Below, piece after piece: positions 1-9,518 of a stretch of DNA of 64,000 nt; position 1 is the first letter of the stretch; each line of letters starts with the position of its first letter. The translations under genes and the position numbers were made by a program. The DNA is taken from positions 52,781-116,780 of the forward strand of contig NZ_CABVQC010000019.1 of NCBI RefSeq assembly GCF_902499175.1. Reading direction: 5' to 3'. The notes below the pieces were generated by a model. The model saw only the letters and a list, made by a program, of their open reading frames with translations. It was not told where the DNA came from and did not search any database. Source of the stretch: Burkholderia aenigmatica (GTDB lineage Bacteria > Pseudomonadota > Gammaproteobacteria > Burkholderiales > Burkholderiaceae).

Positions 1-669
1 ATCGATCCCGAAGTCCTGCCGGTCGAAGGCACCGGTGCCGGCCTGCCGGCCATTGATTCCCGTCTGATGACGCCATCCGGCCTGCGTGACCGTTTCGCGC
101 GCACGCTCGAATGGAGCGTCGAGCCCGACGAGGCGAGGCTGCAGGAGGGCGTCGATCCACGCAGCGCGGCCGTTCTCGTGCCGCTCGTCGTCCGCGAGTC
201 CGGCCTCACCATGCTGCTGACCCAGCGCGCCGACCACCTGAACGACCACGCCGGACAGATCAGCTTCCCCGGCGGTCGTCGCGAACCGTTCGATCGCGAT
301 GCAACTGCCACCGCGTTGCGCGAGGCGAAGGAAGAGATCGGGCTGGCAGACGAGCGTGTCGAGATCCTCGGCGCGCTGCCCGACTACCTGACCGGCACGG
401 GCTTCTGCGTGGCGCCGGTGGTCGGCCTCGTGCATCCACCGTTCACCGTGCAGGCCGACACGTTCGAAGTGGCCGAGATTTTCGAGGTGCCGCTCGCGTT
501 CCTGATGAATCCCGCGAACCATCAGGTCCGTGTGTTCCGCTGGGAAGGCGGCGAGCGTCGTTTTTTTGCGATGCCCTATCCAAATGGCGAACCCGGCGGG
601 CATTACTTCATCTGGGGCGCAACTGCCGGCATGTTGCGCAATCTGTACCGCTTCTTGGCCGCCGGCTGA
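1..669 (+). CDS. Nudix hydrolase, CoA pyrophosphatase family (5' end outside window)
   Basis: The protein probably cleaves coenzyme A or related nucleotide diphosphates. The CoA-pyrophosphatase signature is visible: an LLTQR segment, then HAGQISFPGG, followed by the Nudix helix ending REAKEEIGL. An in-frame ATG lies at 67, but the same frame is open to base 1 and reads like protein (IDPEVLPVEG), as in longer Burkholderia homologues, so the true start is most likely upstream of the window. The C-terminus is complete, ending in a TGA at 667-669. The family assignment is firm; the exact substrate is inferred from the family. Confidence 0.88.
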   Translation: MDPEVLPVEGTGAGLPAIDSRLMTPSGLRDRFARTLEWSVEPDEARLQEGVDPRSAAVLVPLVVRESGLTMLLTQRADHLNDHAGQISFPGGRREPFDRDATATALREAKEEIGLADERVEILGALPDYLTGTGFCVAPVVGLVHPPFTVQADTFEVAEIFEVPLAFLMNPANHQVRVFRWEGGERRFFAMPYPNGEPGGHYFIWGATAGMLRNLYRFLAAG

Positions 670-788
670 TGCCGGGCGCCGGCTGGCGCGCGCGGCCCGC
701 AGCCGGGCGACCGCGCCGGCAATCATGCCAGGCCGACGCTGTGCTATCGTTATGCAAAAAATGACATAACTCCGAAGACGGCACACGC

Positions 789-1727
789 ATGACTTTCTTC
801 TCGGTTCTCCTCGCTCTCATCATCGAACAGGTCCGCGCGTTGTCGCCGAACAATCCGGTGTTCGCGCTGTTCCAGTTTCACGCGGAAACCGTCGCGCATG
901 GTCTCGACGCAGGCAAGCAGAAGCATGGCATCCTCGCATGGCTCGCGGTCGTGCTGCCGTGGGTGCTGATCGTCGCGCTGATCTATTTCCTGCTGTACAA
1001 GGTGAGCTTCGTGCTCGCATTCATCTGGAACGTCGTCGTCGTGTACTTCACGCTCGGCTTCCGCCAGTTCAGCCACTACTTCACCGATATCCACCTCGCG
1101 CTCAACAACGACGACGTGCCGCGTGCGCGCGAAATCCTGCACGAGTGGACCGGCATCGACACGGTCGACATGCCGGTCGGCGAAATCGTCCGCCATACGC
1201 TGATTCATGCGGTCGTCGCGTCCCATCGCCACGTGTTCGGCGTGTTCTTCTGGTATGTGCTGCCGATCGGCCCGGCCGGTGCCGTGCTGTACCGGATCTC
1301 CGAATACCTCGCGCGCAGCTGGTCGACGCCGGGCGACGACCGCACGGCGGCCTTCTCGACGTTCGCGCAACGCGCGTTCTTCGTGATCGACTGGATTCCC
1401 GCGCGATTGACCGCGCTCGGCTTCGCGATCGTCGGCAATTTCGAGGACGCGATCTACGCGTGGCGCAACCACACGCGCCAGTGGCCCGATCCGAACGACG
1501 GCGTCCTGCTGGCCGCCGGCAGCGGAGCGCTCGGCGCACGCCTCGCGGGCCCGCTCGCGGAACCGTCGAGCCTCGATGCGCTGGCGGTCGGCGACAGCGG
1601 CCCGTTGACGGTCGGTGACGATTGCACGCCGCGTACGCTGCAATCCGCGGTTGGCCTTGTCTGGCGCGCGGTGATCCTGTGGATGATTCTGCTGCTGATG
1701 CTGACACTCGCCGTCTGGGTGTCGTGA
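789..1727 (+). CDS. CobD/CbiB-family membrane protein
   Basis: This 312-residue membrane protein matches the CobD/CbiB family, whose best-known members make adenosylcobinamide phosphate in cobalamin synthesis. It starts with a hydrophobic segment (MTFFSVLLALIIEQ). Further membrane stretches lie near residues 55-95 and 145-165 and at the extreme C-terminus (ILLLMLTLAVWV). No other cobalamin gene is nearby, so a true role in B12 synthesis is uncertain; it may be a paralogue with another function. It lies 119 bp after the Nudix gene and ends just before a strong terminator. Confidence 0.8.
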   Translation: MTFFSVLLALIIEQVRALSPNNPVFALFQFHAETVAHGLDAGKQKHGILAWLAVVLPWVLIVALIYFLLYKVSFVLAFIWNVVVVYFTLGFRQFSHYFTDIHLALNNDDVPRAREILHEWTGIDTVDMPVGEIVRHTLIHAVVASHRHVFGVFFWYVLPIGPAGAVLYRISEYLARSWSTPGDDRTAAFSTFAQRAFFVIDWIPARLTALGFAIVGNFEDAIYAWRNHTRQWPDPNDGVLLAAGSGALGARLAGPLAEPSSLDALAVGDSGPLTVGDDCTPRTLQSAVGLVWRAVILWMILLLMLTLAVWVS

Positions 1728-1755
1728 CGGGGCAGGGCGGTACCCGATGAAAGGC

Positions 1756-1782
1756 AAAAGGCCGGCTGATGCCGGCCTTTTT
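1756..1782. terminator. Bidirectional rho-independent terminator
   Basis: A GC-rich perfect stem (GGCCGGC / GCCGGCC) with a TGAT loop is flanked by A and T runs. It sits between two convergent genes, the CobD-like gene and the DUF2007 gene, so it can serve both strands. Confidence 0.85.
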
Positions 1783-1790
1783 GCTGTGGG

Positions 1791-2108
1791 TCAGTCGTCG
1801 CGCGGGTCGCGTACGGCGCCGCATTGCCAGCATGCGGTGAACTGGGCTTCGAGCGCCTCGCCGCACTGCCGGCAGCGCCATGGCGCGGCACCGGCCGACG
1901 GACCGTGCGACGCGGCATCGAGGAGCCGGCGCGCGAGCGCGTCGTCGCGTTCGTCGTCGAGCCACAGCTCGGGCGTGCATGCGTCGGCGGGCAGGCCGCC
2001 GAGCGCGCCGGTCGCGTAGCAGTTATGCAGCTCGCAACCGATGCCGGCCACCTGAAGCACGTTGGCCCAATGCTGCGCCGTCGCGAGATCGGGTGCCTTG
2101 AAACGCAT
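1791..2108 (-). CDS. DUF2007-type protein with C-terminal zinc ribbon
   Basis: This 105-residue cytoplasmic protein has an N-terminal DUF2007-like (putative signal-transducing protein) domain of about 65 residues: MRFKAPDLATAQHWANVLQ, later ELWLDDERDDALARRLL. It is followed by a short zinc ribbon with two CxxC pairs (CRQCGE and CWQCGA). The N-terminal domain resembles ACT-like folds seen beside enzymes, but no ligand is known to me. It lies downstream of rsgA on the same strand and may be co-transcribed with rsgA and the M48 protease gene. Confidence 0.75.
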   Translation of the reverse strand: MRFKAPDLATAQHWANVLQVAGIGCELHNCYATGALGGLPADACTPELWLDDERDDALARRLLDAASHGPSAGAAPWRCRQCGEALEAQFTACWQCGAVRDPRDD

Positions 2109-2174
2109 CGCGGCTCCTGTCGATGAAAGCCGGCCCGCATGGCACCGGCTGGCCGCCGCGCGCGTGCCGCGCGA

Positions 2175-3116
2175 TCAGCGGACGATCTGGCTCGCCTCGT
2201 GCACGAGCTGCGCATAGAGCGCATGCCGCGACGGTGCGATGCGGCCGTCGGCGACGGCTTCAAGAATCGCGCAGCCGGGTTCGTGCAGGTGATGACAATT
2301 ATAGAAACGGCAGTCGGCGAGCAGTGGCCGGAACTCCGGAAAGGCGCGCTCGAGACGGCCTTCCGTCAGATGGTAGAGACCGAATTCCTGGAAGCCCGGC
2401 GAATCGATCAGCGCGCCGCCGCCCTCCAATGGGTAGAGGCGCGTGAACGTCGTCGTGTGACGGCCGCTGTTGAGCGCGGCCGAAATCTCGCGCGTGGCGG
2501 CTTCGGCATCGGGAACGAGCAGGTTCACGAGCGTCGACTTGCCCATCCCGGACTGGCCGAGCAGGATCGTCGAATGCCCGGCGAGGTGCGGCATCAGCTG
2601 CGCGCGCGCGTCGTCGGGCGCGCCTTTCACCGACAGCTCGAGCACGTCGTAGCCGAGCGCGCGGTAGGGTGCGAGGCGCTCGCGCGCGACCGGCAGCGCG
2701 GCTTCGACGTCGATCTTGTTCAGCACGACGAGCGGCTTCAGCTGGTTCGCGTCGGCCGCGATCAGCGCGCGGCCGAGCAGGTCCTCGCTGAAATAGGGCT
2801 CGGTCGCGAGCACGATCAGCAACTGGTCGAGGTTGGCCGCGAACAGCTTCGACTTGAACTGGTCGGAGCGGTACAGCAGGTTGCGCCGTTCGCCGATTTC
2901 GACGATCACGCCCTGGTCGGCCGATGCGAGTTCGTACACGACGCGGTCGCCGACCGCGATATCGCTCTTCTTGCCGCGCGGGAAGCACTGCAGCATCGGG
3001 CCGCCGTCGTCGGGCGCGACGATGTAGTGGCGCCCGTGCGCCGCGATCACGCGGCCTTCGACCCGTTGCGCGTTCGACGCGCGCGGGGTCGGCTTGCGGG
3101 AAGTCGGGCGGCTCAT
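2175..3116 (-). CDS. rsgA: Ribosome small subunit-dependent GTPase A
   Basis: RsgA is a circularly permuted GTPase that checks late maturation of the 30S ribosomal subunit. The 313-residue protein shows the expected order: an OB-fold near residues 15-85, the G4 motif NKID, then the P-loop [10 protein letters not shown]3 as DSPGF, and a C-terminal zinc knuckle with Cys and His residues ([14 protein letters not shown]). Its ATG overlaps the stop of the upstream M48 gene in an ATGA arrangement, which implies translational coupling. Confidence 0.96.
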   Translation of the reverse strand: MSRPTSRKPTPRASNAQRVEGRVIAAHGRHYIVAPDDGGPMLQCFPRGKKSDIAVGDRVVYELASADQGVIVEIGERRNLLYRSDQFKSKLFAANLDQLLIVLATEPYFSEDLLGRALIAADANQLKPLVVLNKIDVEAALPVARERLAPYRALGYDVLELSVKGAPDDARAQLMPHLAGHSTILLGQSGMGKSTLVNLLVPDAEAATREISAALNSGRHTTTFTRLYPLEGGGALIDSPGFQEFGLYHLTEGRLERAFPEFRPLLADCRFYNCHHLHEPGCAILEAVADGRIAPSRHALYAQLVHEASQIVR

Positions 3117-4372
3117 GCGTGTTGCAGCAGGCGGTCGATCCGCTGCGACGCAGGCGGATGCGAGTAGTAGAAGGCCGTGTAGACGGGGTCGGGCGTCAAC
3201 GTCGACGCGTTGTCCTCATAGAGCTTCACGAGTGCGCTGACGAGGTCCTGCGCGTCGGTCTGGCTGGCCGCGAAGGCATCGGCCTCGAATTCGTGCTTGC
3301 GCGACGTGAGGCTGCCGAACGGCGTCGCGAAGAACAGGAACACGGGAATCGCGAGGAAGAACAGCACGAGCGCGGCGCCCGCGTTGCTCGTGTCGAGCGA
3401 CGGCGTGACGCCGAGCCCCGTGTAGAACCACGTGCGTTGCGCGAGCCAGCCGAGCAGCGCGAGCAGCACGAGGCTCAGTACGAACGACACGAGCATCCGC
3501 TTCATCACGTGGCGGCGCTTGAAATGGCCGAGTTCGTGTGCGAGCACGGCCTCGATTTCCTGGCCGGACAGGCGCGCGAGCAGCGTGTCGAAGAACACGA
3601 TCCGCTTCGACGCGCCGAAGCCCGTGAAGTACGCGTTGCCGTGCGCGGAGCGGCGGCTGCCGTCCATCACGAACAGCCCCTTGGCCGCAAAGCCGCAGCG
3701 CTTCATCAGCGACTCGATGCGTGCGCGGAGCGCGTCGTCCTTCAGCGGCTCGAACTTGTTGAAGATCGGTGCGATGAAGGTCGGGTAGATCAGCAGCACG
3801 AGCATCTGGAACGCGACCCAGACGATCCAGGTCCACAGCCACCACAGGCTGCCGGCCTGGTTCATCAGCCACAGCACGACGAACAGCAGCGGCAGGCCGA
3901 GCGCGGCGCCGAGCAGCGAGTTTTTCAGCATGTCGGTGAAGAACAGCCGCTTCGTCATCCGGTTGAAGCCGAAGCGCTGTTCGATCCCGAACTGGCGGTA
4001 ATACTCGAACGGGACGTCGATGACGCCCGTGATCGCGAGCACCGCAGCGACGAGCGCGACCTGCTGCCCGTAGCCGCGGCCGAGCCAGCCGGTGAGCAGC
4101 GTGTCGAGCGCGCCGACGCCGCCGAGCAGCGTGAGACCGATCAGCACGGCCGCGCTGACGACGATCTCGAGCATCGTCAGCCGGGTGCGCTCGACCGTGT
4201 AATCGGCCGCGCGCTGGTGGGCGGTCAGCGGGATGGTTGCGCTGAACTGCGCGGGCACGCCATTGCGGTGCGCCGCGACGAAGCGGATCTGCCGCGACGC
4301 GAGCCACAGCTTGGTGACGACCATCGCGAGCACGGCGAGCGCGAACAGCAGGGTGAACGAAAAGGGTGACAT
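3113..4372 (-). CDS. M48-family (Ste24-like) membrane metallopeptidase
   Basis: This is an integral membrane zinc protease of the CaaX protease/Ste24 type, likely acting in protein quality control of the inner membrane. The zinc motif HELGH lies in a [13 protein letters not shown] context, with a downstream glutamate in [12 protein letters not shown]. Several membrane helices precede it. I chose the ATG at 4372 (419 residues) because the only upstream option is a TTG at 4384. The gene overlaps rsgA by 4 bp, and the two probably form an operon. The natural substrate is unknown. Confidence 0.9.
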   Translation of the reverse strand: MSPFSFTLLFALAVLAMVVTKLWLASRQIRFVAAHRNGVPAQFSATIPLTAHQRAADYTVERTRLTMLEIVVSAAVLIGLTLLGGVGALDTLLTGWLGRGYGQQVALVAAVLAITGVIDVPFEYYRQFGIEQRFGFNRMTKRLFFTDMLKNSLLGAALGLPLLFVVLWLMNQAGSLWWLWTWIVWVAFQMLVLLIYPTFIAPIFNKFEPLKDDALRARIESLMKRCGFAAKGLFVMDGSRRSAHGNAYFTGFGASKRIVFFDTLLARLSGQEIEAVLAHELGHFKRRHVMKRMLVSFVLSLVLLALLGWLAQRTWFYTGLGVTPSLDTSNAGAALVLFFLAIPVFLFFATPFGSLTSRKHEFEADAFAASQTDAQDLVSALVKLYEDNASTLTPDPVYTAFYYSHPPASQRIDRLLQHA

Positions 4373-4489
4373 CGAAGGGGCCAAAGGGTTCTATGCGAGA
4401 ATTATATGTTCTTGCGGACCGGGCCCGCTGTTGCGATGCCGGCCGCTCGGGCGGCGCCGCGCGCCGTCCGCCATTTTCCAGGATGACTC

Positions 4490-5110
4490 ATGACCGATAC
4501 CGCCGCTTCCACCAGCCAGCCCGCGCTCGTGCGCAACGAGTTGAATCTCGTCTGGCTCGACATGGAGATGACGGGCCTCGACCCGGATAACGACCGCATC
4601 ATCGAGATCGCGGTCGTCGTGACCAATTCCACGCTCGACATCGCCGTCGAAGGCCCCGTGTTCGCGATCCACCAGAGCGACGAAACGCTGGCGAAGATGG
4701 ACGACTGGAACAAGTCGACGCACGGCCGCTCGGGCCTGATCGATCGCGTGCGCGCGTCGACCGTGACCGAGGCGGAAGCCGCTGCGCAGTTGCAGGCATT
4801 CCTCGCGCAGTATGTATCGCCCGGCAAGTCGCCGATGTGCGGCAACTCGATCTGCCAGGACCGCCGCTTCATGGCGCGCTGGATGCCCGAATTCGAGCGG
4901 TTCTTCCACTACCGCAACCTCGACGTCAGCACGCTCAAGGAGCTGTGCCGTCGCTGGCAGCCCGCGATCTACAAGGGCTTCCAGAAGCGTGCGATGCACA
5001 CGGCGCTCGCGGACATCCACGAGTCGATCGACGAGCTGAAGTACTACCGCGAGCATTTCCTGATTCCGGCCGCGTCGGCTTCGGCAGGCGAGTCCGCGCC
5101 GGCTGCCTGA
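4490..5110 (+). CDS. orn: Oligoribonuclease
   Basis: Orn is a 3'-5' exonuclease that destroys di- to pentanucleotide RNA fragments, including the pGpG released from cyclic di-GMP. The 206-residue protein has the DEDDh set: [10 protein letters not shown] near the start, a central aspartate in the NSICQDRRF region, and [11 protein letters not shown] near the C-terminus. It is transcribed divergently from the M48 gene with 117 bp between their starts. The length is slightly above that of E. coli Orn because of a short N-terminal extension and an Ala-rich tail. Confidence 0.96.
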   Translation: MTDTAASTSQPALVRNELNLVWLDMEMTGLDPDNDRIIEIAVVVTNSTLDIAVEGPVFAIHQSDETLAKMDDWNKSTHGRSGLIDRVRASTVTEAEAAAQLQAFLAQYVSPGKSPMCGNSICQDRRFMARWMPEFERFFHYRNLDVSTLKELCRRWQPAIYKGFQKRAMHTALADIHESIDELKYYREHFLIPAASASAGESAPAA

Positions 5111-5126
5111 GCAGGCCGGCACGCGC

Positions 5127-5747
5127 TCAGCGCGGTGCGCGTTGAGCGCTTTTCGGCCGGAACGCCGCGACCACCGCGGTGTCGGTCTCGATGTACGGGC
5201 CGCCGATCAGGTCGATGCAGTAGGGCACCGCGGCGAAGATGCCGGGCACGGTCGACTTGCCGTCGGCATCGCGCAGCCCTTCGAGCGTTTCCCGGATCGA
5301 TTTCGGCTGGCCGGGCAGGTTGATGATCAGCGCCGCATGGTCGGCCGTCTCGCGGATCACCGCGACCTGCCGCGACAGGATCGCGGTCGGCACGAAATTC
5401 AGGCTGATCTGCCGCATCTGTTCGCCGAATCCCGGCATTTCCTTCGTCGCCACCGCCAGCGTGGCCTCGGGCGTCACGTCGCGGCGCGCGGGGCCCGTGC
5501 CGCCCGTCGTCAGCACGAGGTCGCACCCGGCGACGTCGACGAGCTCGGCGAGCGTGGCGGAGATCGTGGGCGCATCGTCCTGGATCAGGCGCGTTTCGGC
5601 GCGCCACGGCGACACCAGCGCGCCGGCGAGCCACTCCTGCAGTGCGGGAATGCCTTTGTCCTCGTAGACACCCGTGCTCGCGCGGTCGCTGATCGACACG
5701 AGGCCGACGACGAGCTCGTCCGGGTGGTTACGCTTCGTCGTCGTCAT
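5127..5747 (-). CDS. mog: Molybdopterin adenylyltransferase
   Basis: Mog/MogA activates molybdopterin by adenylation before molybdate insertion. Typical motifs are [19 protein letters not shown] and the LPGQPKSI loop. The open frame extends to an ATG at 5786, but homologues begin at the [15 protein letters not shown] region, so I place the start at 5747, giving 206 residues. That start lies inside the last codons of darP (20-bp overlap). The rest of the molybdenum cofactor genes in this window are about 27 kb away (moeA, mobA, moaA). Confidence 0.9.
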   Translation of the reverse strand: MTTTKRNHPDELVVGLVSISDRASTGVYEDKGIPALQEWLAGALVSPWRAETRLIQDDAPTISATLAELVDVAGCDLVLTTGGTGPARRDVTPEATLAVATKEMPGFGEQMRQISLNFVPTAILSRQVAVIRETADHAALIINLPGQPKSIRETLEGLRDADGKSTVPGIFAAVPYCIDLIGGPYIETDTAVVAAFRPKSAQRAPR

Positions 5748-6333
5748 GGTCGTCTCCGGCGTCGTCCGCCGCTTCGTCGTCCGCATTGGACGTGCCGCCA
5801 GCGGTCTTGATCCACTGGAACAGCTCGCGGAAATAGCGCGGCGGCTTGCCTTGCTGCGCTTCCTTGCGTGCGTTGCGGATCAGCGTGCGGCCTTCCTGGA
5901 TATCGGCTTCCGGGTGCTGGCGCAGGAATTCGGTCAGCGCGTCGTCGCTCGCGAGCAACTGTTCGCGCGTGCGTTCGATCCAGTGCAGGCGGGCCGTCGC
6001 GGCCTTGTTCACGCCGCGTTGCGCGTCGAGCGCGGTGCGCAGCGCGGCCGTCTCGTCTTCGGTCAGCGAGCGCATCACGCGGCCGACGTACTGGAGCTGG
6101 CGGCGCTTGCCTTCGTGATCGGTGATCCGGCGGGCCTCACGAACGGCGTCCGCGAGACTTTCGGGCATCGGCATGCGTTTCAGCGCGTCTTTCGGCAGAT
6201 CGACAAGGGCCTGGCCGAGCACCTGCAGCTCGTGCATCTCGCGCTTCAACTGGGATTTGCTGGGGCGATCGTAGCCATTGTCGTCGTCTTCGACGGCATG
6301 CTCGATCGGCTGGATTCGGGTTTTGCGTGTCAT
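5728..6333 (-). CDS. darP: Dual-action ribosomal maturation protein DarP (YjgA family)
   Basis: DarP (formerly YjgA, DUF615) binds pre-50S particles and helps 23S rRNA domain V fold. The 201-residue product begins MTRKTRIQP and has the family region [15 protein letters not shown], a YVGRVMRSL core and the late [11 protein letters not shown] segment. The C-terminus is an acidic tail of repeated Asp, Ala and Glu. The open frame runs further upstream, but the start at 6333 matches family alignments; a second ATG nine bases upstream (6342) is possible. It lies opposite pmbA and overlaps mog downstream. Confidence 0.92.
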   Translation of the reverse strand: MTRKTRIQPIEHAVEDDDNGYDRPSKSQLKREMHELQVLGQALVDLPKDALKRMPMPESLADAVREARRITDHEGKRRQLQYVGRVMRSLTEDETAALRTALDAQRGVNKAATARLHWIERTREQLLASDDALTEFLRQHPEADIQEGRTLIRNARKEAQQGKPPRYFRELFQWIKTAGGTSNADDEAADDAGDDHDDDEA

Positions 6334-6460
6334 GGACGGCATTGTATCGCGCCGCGGACACCCCAAGCTTGTCGGTGTCCGGCCCCGGACCTTGCTATGA
6401 TCGCGGGATACGCAACATTTTGAACATGCGGGCGCCCGCCCGCCACCGGATATCACGACG

Positions 6461-7831
6461 ATGGCAGCCAATCTCGACGTACAAGCGCGCTATTTCCCGC
6501 ACACGCAGGACCAGCTCAAAGAAATCGCCTCGGACATCCTTCGCCATGCGAAGGCGCTCGGCGCGACGGACGCCGCGACCGAAATCTCCGAGGGCGACGG
6601 CCTGTCGGTGTCGGTGCGCCGCGGCGAAGTCGAAACGATCGAGCACAACCGCGACAAGATGGTCGGCGTGACCGTGTTCATCGGCAAGAAGCGCGGCAAT
6701 GCGAGCACGTCGGATTTTTCGCCGGGCGCGATCAAGGATACCGTCGCCGCCGCCTACAACATCGCGCGCTTCACGGCCGAAGACGAGGCGGCCGGTCTCG
6801 CCGAGGCCGAGCTGCTCGAAACCGACCCGCGCGACCTCGATCTGTACCACCCGTGGGCGCTGACGGCCGACGAGGCCGTCGAGCTCGCCCGCCGCGCGGA
6901 AGACGCCGCATTCGCGGTCAGCCCGCAGATCCGCAATTCGGAAGGCGCGAGCGTGTCGGCCCAGCATTCGCAGTTCGTGCTCGCGACGTCGCGCGGCTTC
7001 CTGTCCGGCTACCCGTATTCGCGCCACTACATCGCCTGCGCGCCGATCGCGGGCAGCGGCCGTCACATGCAGCGCGACGACTGGTATTCGTCGAAGCGCA
7101 GCGCGATCGATCTCGCGGCGCCCGAAGCGGTGGGCCGTTACGCGGCCGAGCGTGCGCTTGCGCGAATGGGCGCGCGCCGTCTCGACACCCGCAAGGTGCC
7201 CGTGCTGTTCGAAGCACCGCTCGCGGCCGGCCTGCTCGGCGCGTTCGTGCAGGCGGTGAGCGGCGGCGCGCTGTACCGCAAGACGTCGTTCCTCGTCGAC
7301 AGCCTCGGCAAGCCGGTGTTCGCACCGCACATCCAGGTCGTCGAGGATCCGCACGTGCCGCGCGCGATGGGCAGCGCACCGTTCGACGAGGAAGGCGTGC
7401 GCACGCGTGCGCGCAGCGTCGTCAAGGACGGTGTCGTCGAAGGCTACTTCCTGTCGACCTATTCGGCGCGCAAGCTCGGTACGCAGACCACCGGTAATGC
7501 AGGCGGCTCGCACAACCTCGCGCTGCGCAGCTCGAACACGCAGGCGGGCGACGATTTCGACGCAATGCTGAAGAAGCTCGGCACCGGCCTGTTGCTGACC
7601 GAGCTGATGGGGCAGGGCGTGAACTACGTGACGGGCGACTATTCGCGCGGCGCGGCGGGCTTCTGGGTCGAGAACGGCGTGATCCAGTATCCGGTCGAGG
7701 AAATCACGGTCGCGAGCACGCTGCAGGAAATGTTCCGCCATATCGTCGCGATCGGCGCCGATTCGATCGTGCGCGGCACGAAGGAAACGGGCTCGGTGCT
7801 GATCGAGCAGATGACGATCGCCGGGCAGTAA
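6461..7831 (+). CDS. pmbA: Metalloprotease PmbA/TldE
   Basis: PmbA (TldE) pairs with TldD to form a heterodimeric protease that degrades unfolded or modified peptides; in E. coli it takes part in microcin B17 maturation and CcdA turnover. The 456-residue length and the C-terminal segments ([20 protein letters not shown] region, [17 protein letters not shown]) fit the family. TldD is not encoded in this window. The gene is divergent from darP with a 127-bp gap and ends at a strong terminator. Confidence 0.94.
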   Translation: MAANLDVQARYFPHTQDQLKEIASDILRHAKALGATDAATEISEGDGLSVSVRRGEVETIEHNRDKMVGVTVFIGKKRGNASTSDFSPGAIKDTVAAAYNIARFTAEDEAAGLAEAELLETDPRDLDLYHPWALTADEAVELARRAEDAAFAVSPQIRNSEGASVSAQHSQFVLATSRGFLSGYPYSRHYIACAPIAGSGRHMQRDDWYSSKRSAIDLAAPEAVGRYAAERALARMGARRLDTRKVPVLFEAPLAAGLLGAFVQAVSGGALYRKTSFLVDSLGKPVFAPHIQVVEDPHVPRAMGSAPFDEEGVRTRARSVVKDGVVEGYFLSTYSARKLGTQTTGNAGGSHNLALRSSNTQAGDDFDAMLKKLGTGLLLTELMGQGVNYVTGDYSRGAAGFWVENGVIQYPVEEITVASTLQEMFRHIVAIGADSIVRGTKETGSVLIEQMTIAGQ

Positions 7832-7861
7832 GCGGCGCGCGGCATCGGCCGCCATCAAACG

Positions 7862-7898
7862 AAAAAGCCCGACCGGCGTGAGCCGGTCGGGCTTTTTT
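7862..7898. terminator. Bidirectional rho-independent terminator between pmbA and folA
   Basis: A perfect long stem (AAAAAGCCCGACCGGC paired with its complement) with a GTGA loop ends in T6. It lies between the convergent genes pmbA and folA and can stop both. Confidence 0.92.
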
Positions 7899-7914
7899 CA
7901 TTGTGCGCGACGCG

Positions 7915-8415
7915 TCAGCCGCGCTTGCGCGCGTAGACGACGAACGCATAGCCGAACGTGTTCGGCGCGGCCGCCTGGTGCGCATCGCGCGACACTTCCT
8001 GCCAGTGCGCGGCGTCCGGCGCCGGGAACGACGCGTCACCGTCGAAGTCGGCATCGATCTCGGTGACGACCAGCTTGTCGGCGAGGGCGAGGCCTTCCGT
8101 GTAGAGTTGCGCGCCGCCGATCAGGAACGCTTCGGGCACCCCGTCGCGTGCGGCGAGCGCGAGCGCGTCGGCGAGCGACGTGACCGTGTCGCAGCCGTCG
8201 AAGCGGCGCGTCGCGTCGCGCGTGACGACGATATTGCGGCGGCCCGGCAGCGGCCGGCCGATCGACTCGTGGGTCTTGCGGCCCATCACGATCGGTGCGC
8301 CCATCGTCGTGCGCTTGAAGAAGGCGAGATCCTCGGGAAGTTTCCAGGGCAACTGGTTGTCGCGGCCGATGATGCCGTTGCGGGCACGCGCGACGATCAG
8401 GGTCAACGTCGTCAT
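7915..8415 (-). CDS. folA: Dihydrofolate reductase
   Basis: FolA reduces dihydrofolate to tetrahydrofolate with NADPH and is the trimethoprim target. Typical segments are [24 protein letters not shown], the [17 protein letters not shown] nucleotide-binding loop and FLIGGAQLY. The start at 8415 (166 residues) matches family length; an upstream ATG at 8586 only adds unrelated Arg/Ser-rich residues. thyA, which produces dihydrofolate, lies about 2.5 kb away on the other strand, with the sigma-54 cassette between them. Confidence 0.96.
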   Translation of the reverse strand: MTTLTLIVARARNGIIGRDNQLPWKLPEDLAFFKRTTMGAPIVMGRKTHESIGRPLPGRRNIVVTRDATRRFDGCDTVTSLADALALAARDGVPEAFLIGGAQLYTEGLALADKLVVTEIDADFDGDASFPAPDAAHWQEVSRDAHQAAAPNTFGYAFVVYARKRG

Positions 8416-8687
8416 GAAGGTCGGGGAGAGGAAAACCGGAATGGCGCCGATTCTACCGGAACGGCGGCGGGTGCCGGTTCCGGACGCGCGCATCCGTCTT
8501 TCTGCGCTGCGCGCCGCGACGCTCGAAGCAATGCGTCGCGGCGATGGAATGAATAAAAAGAGTGCCCGCCGGGGGACGGAGCACAAAACCGTTTCGTGTT
8601 GCGAGATCGATGATGCGGGCTCTGACCGATGCGGTCAGGTCTGCTCAAATCAATATGTCATCCTTATCAAATGGGTCGGCCGATGCA

Positions 8688-9014
8688 TCACTGACGCGTC
8701 GTGCCTTGCGTGGTGCCTTCCATCGCGTGCTGCACGTCGCCCGGCTGCGGTACCGGGAGCGGCATCGGTAACAGGGGCGGCGGCGGGATCTCGTCCCACA
8801 GCGTCACGAAAGTCCTGCCGGCCGGCAGCGGTTGCGGTGACGACACGGTCACGATGCCGAACCCGTTGACGTGCTGCATGTCCGGCGCGTTTGCCGCAAG
8901 CAGCATGGCGCGATCCGGATTCGTGCTTTCGTCTGCGCGGACGGGCGTGGGCGGGCCGGCGGCCGCGACCGCAATGGCCATCGGCACGAAAGAAAGTAAC
9001 AGATGTTTTCGCAT
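8688..9014 (-). CDS. Small secreted protein of unknown function, likely sigma-54 dependent
   Basis: I do not recognise a family for this 108-residue protein. It begins with a clear Sec signal peptide (MRKHLLLSFVPMAIAVAAAG, probable cleavage after PVRA), and the mature part has a short conserved-looking core (NGFGIVTVSSPQPLPAGRTF) and a proline-rich stretch (IPPPPLLPMPLPVPQP). No cysteine is present. A GGAGA ribosome-binding site lies 8 nt before the ATG. A good -24/-12 promoter lies just upstream, and a sigma-54 activator gene is adjacent and divergent. The context suggests an exported product controlled by that regulator; this is inference. Confidence 0.7.
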   Translation of the reverse strand: MRKHLLLSFVPMAIAVAAAGPPTPVRADESTNPDRAMLLAANAPDMQHVNGFGIVTVSSPQPLPAGRTFVTLWDEIPPPPLLPMPLPVPQPGDVQHAMEGTTQGTTRQ

Positions 9015-9043
9015 GGTCGCTGTCTCCGACGGTTTTCATATTC

Positions 9044-9059
9044 AGCGAAATGCATGCCA
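9044..9059 (-). promoter_or_regulatory. Sigma-54 (-24/-12) promoter
   Basis: Read on the minus strand the site is TGGCATGCATTTCGCT: GG and GC dinucleotides separated by exactly 10 bp, differing from the RpoN consensus at only two informative positions. Transcription would start near 9034, giving a leader of about 20 nt that contains the GGAGA site before the ATG at 9014. Confidence 0.7.
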
Positions 9060-9133
9060 TCGCGCCGGGACCATTGTCGAGACTGCGATTCGTGCGCAAG
9101 CGTTGCGAATTGTGTCGAAAAACGGCTGAAAAT

Positions 9134-9149
9134 GTTTCAGGCCTGAAAC
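9134..9149. promoter_or_regulatory. Perfect 16-bp palindrome, candidate enhancer site
   Basis: GTTTCAGGCCTGAAAC is a perfect palindrome centred about 107 bp upstream of the predicted sigma-54 start site. That is where upstream activating sequences for enhancer-binding proteins normally sit. The neighbouring regulator with a Fis-type helix-turn-helix is the obvious candidate to bind it; this is inference. Confidence 0.55.
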
Positions 9150-9518
9150 GAGGGGGCTCGGGAATACTGCGGATTCAATCGATACGCTTCAAGGACGAAA
9201 ATCGCCGCATGTGTTGATGGCAGAGCGTATCGCTGCGCGGGGGCTATGTGCAGACGATTGACATGCATCGACCTCCTGAGCGATTCGGCCGCATCGCCCA
9301 CCGCGCTGAAATCGGATTGTCGTATTCAGTGCCTATAACCAAGCTGTCTGGATCACAAAATAACTGGACGCGAGATAAGCGCCATCATGCGAGGCTTTGT
9401 CGTCGCCGCGCATCGGCATGGCGAATCGAGCCACCTTTGGCTGACCCGATTCGATCCTTTTCGCACGTGACGTGGCGTGCACGGCAATCGTTAGACGGTT
9501 GATGAACGGGGTGAGCAT

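Larger units (their letters stand above)
9015..9518. other. 504-bp divergent regulatory region
   Basis: No credible gene is seen between the secreted-protein gene and the sigma-54 regulator gene. The left part holds a -24/-12 promoter and a perfect palindrome, listed separately. The right 370 bp before the regulator gene show no clear promoter; its base composition is noticeably more AT-rich than the flanking genes. Confidence 0.7.

Noticed and set aside
4401..4406. Perfect TATAAT on the minus strand upstream of the M48 gene.
   Set aside because: No acceptable -35 box at 16-18 bp, so promoter status is unproven.
8622..8638. CTGACC / GGTCAG inverted repeat after the secreted-protein gene.
   Set aside because: Six-base arms with no T-run in either direction; too weak to call a terminator.
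9218..9234. Second sigma-54-like promoter on the plus strand (TGGCAGAGCGTATCGCT).
   Set aside because: The GG to GC spacing is 11, not 10, and position relative to the regulator gene is poor.
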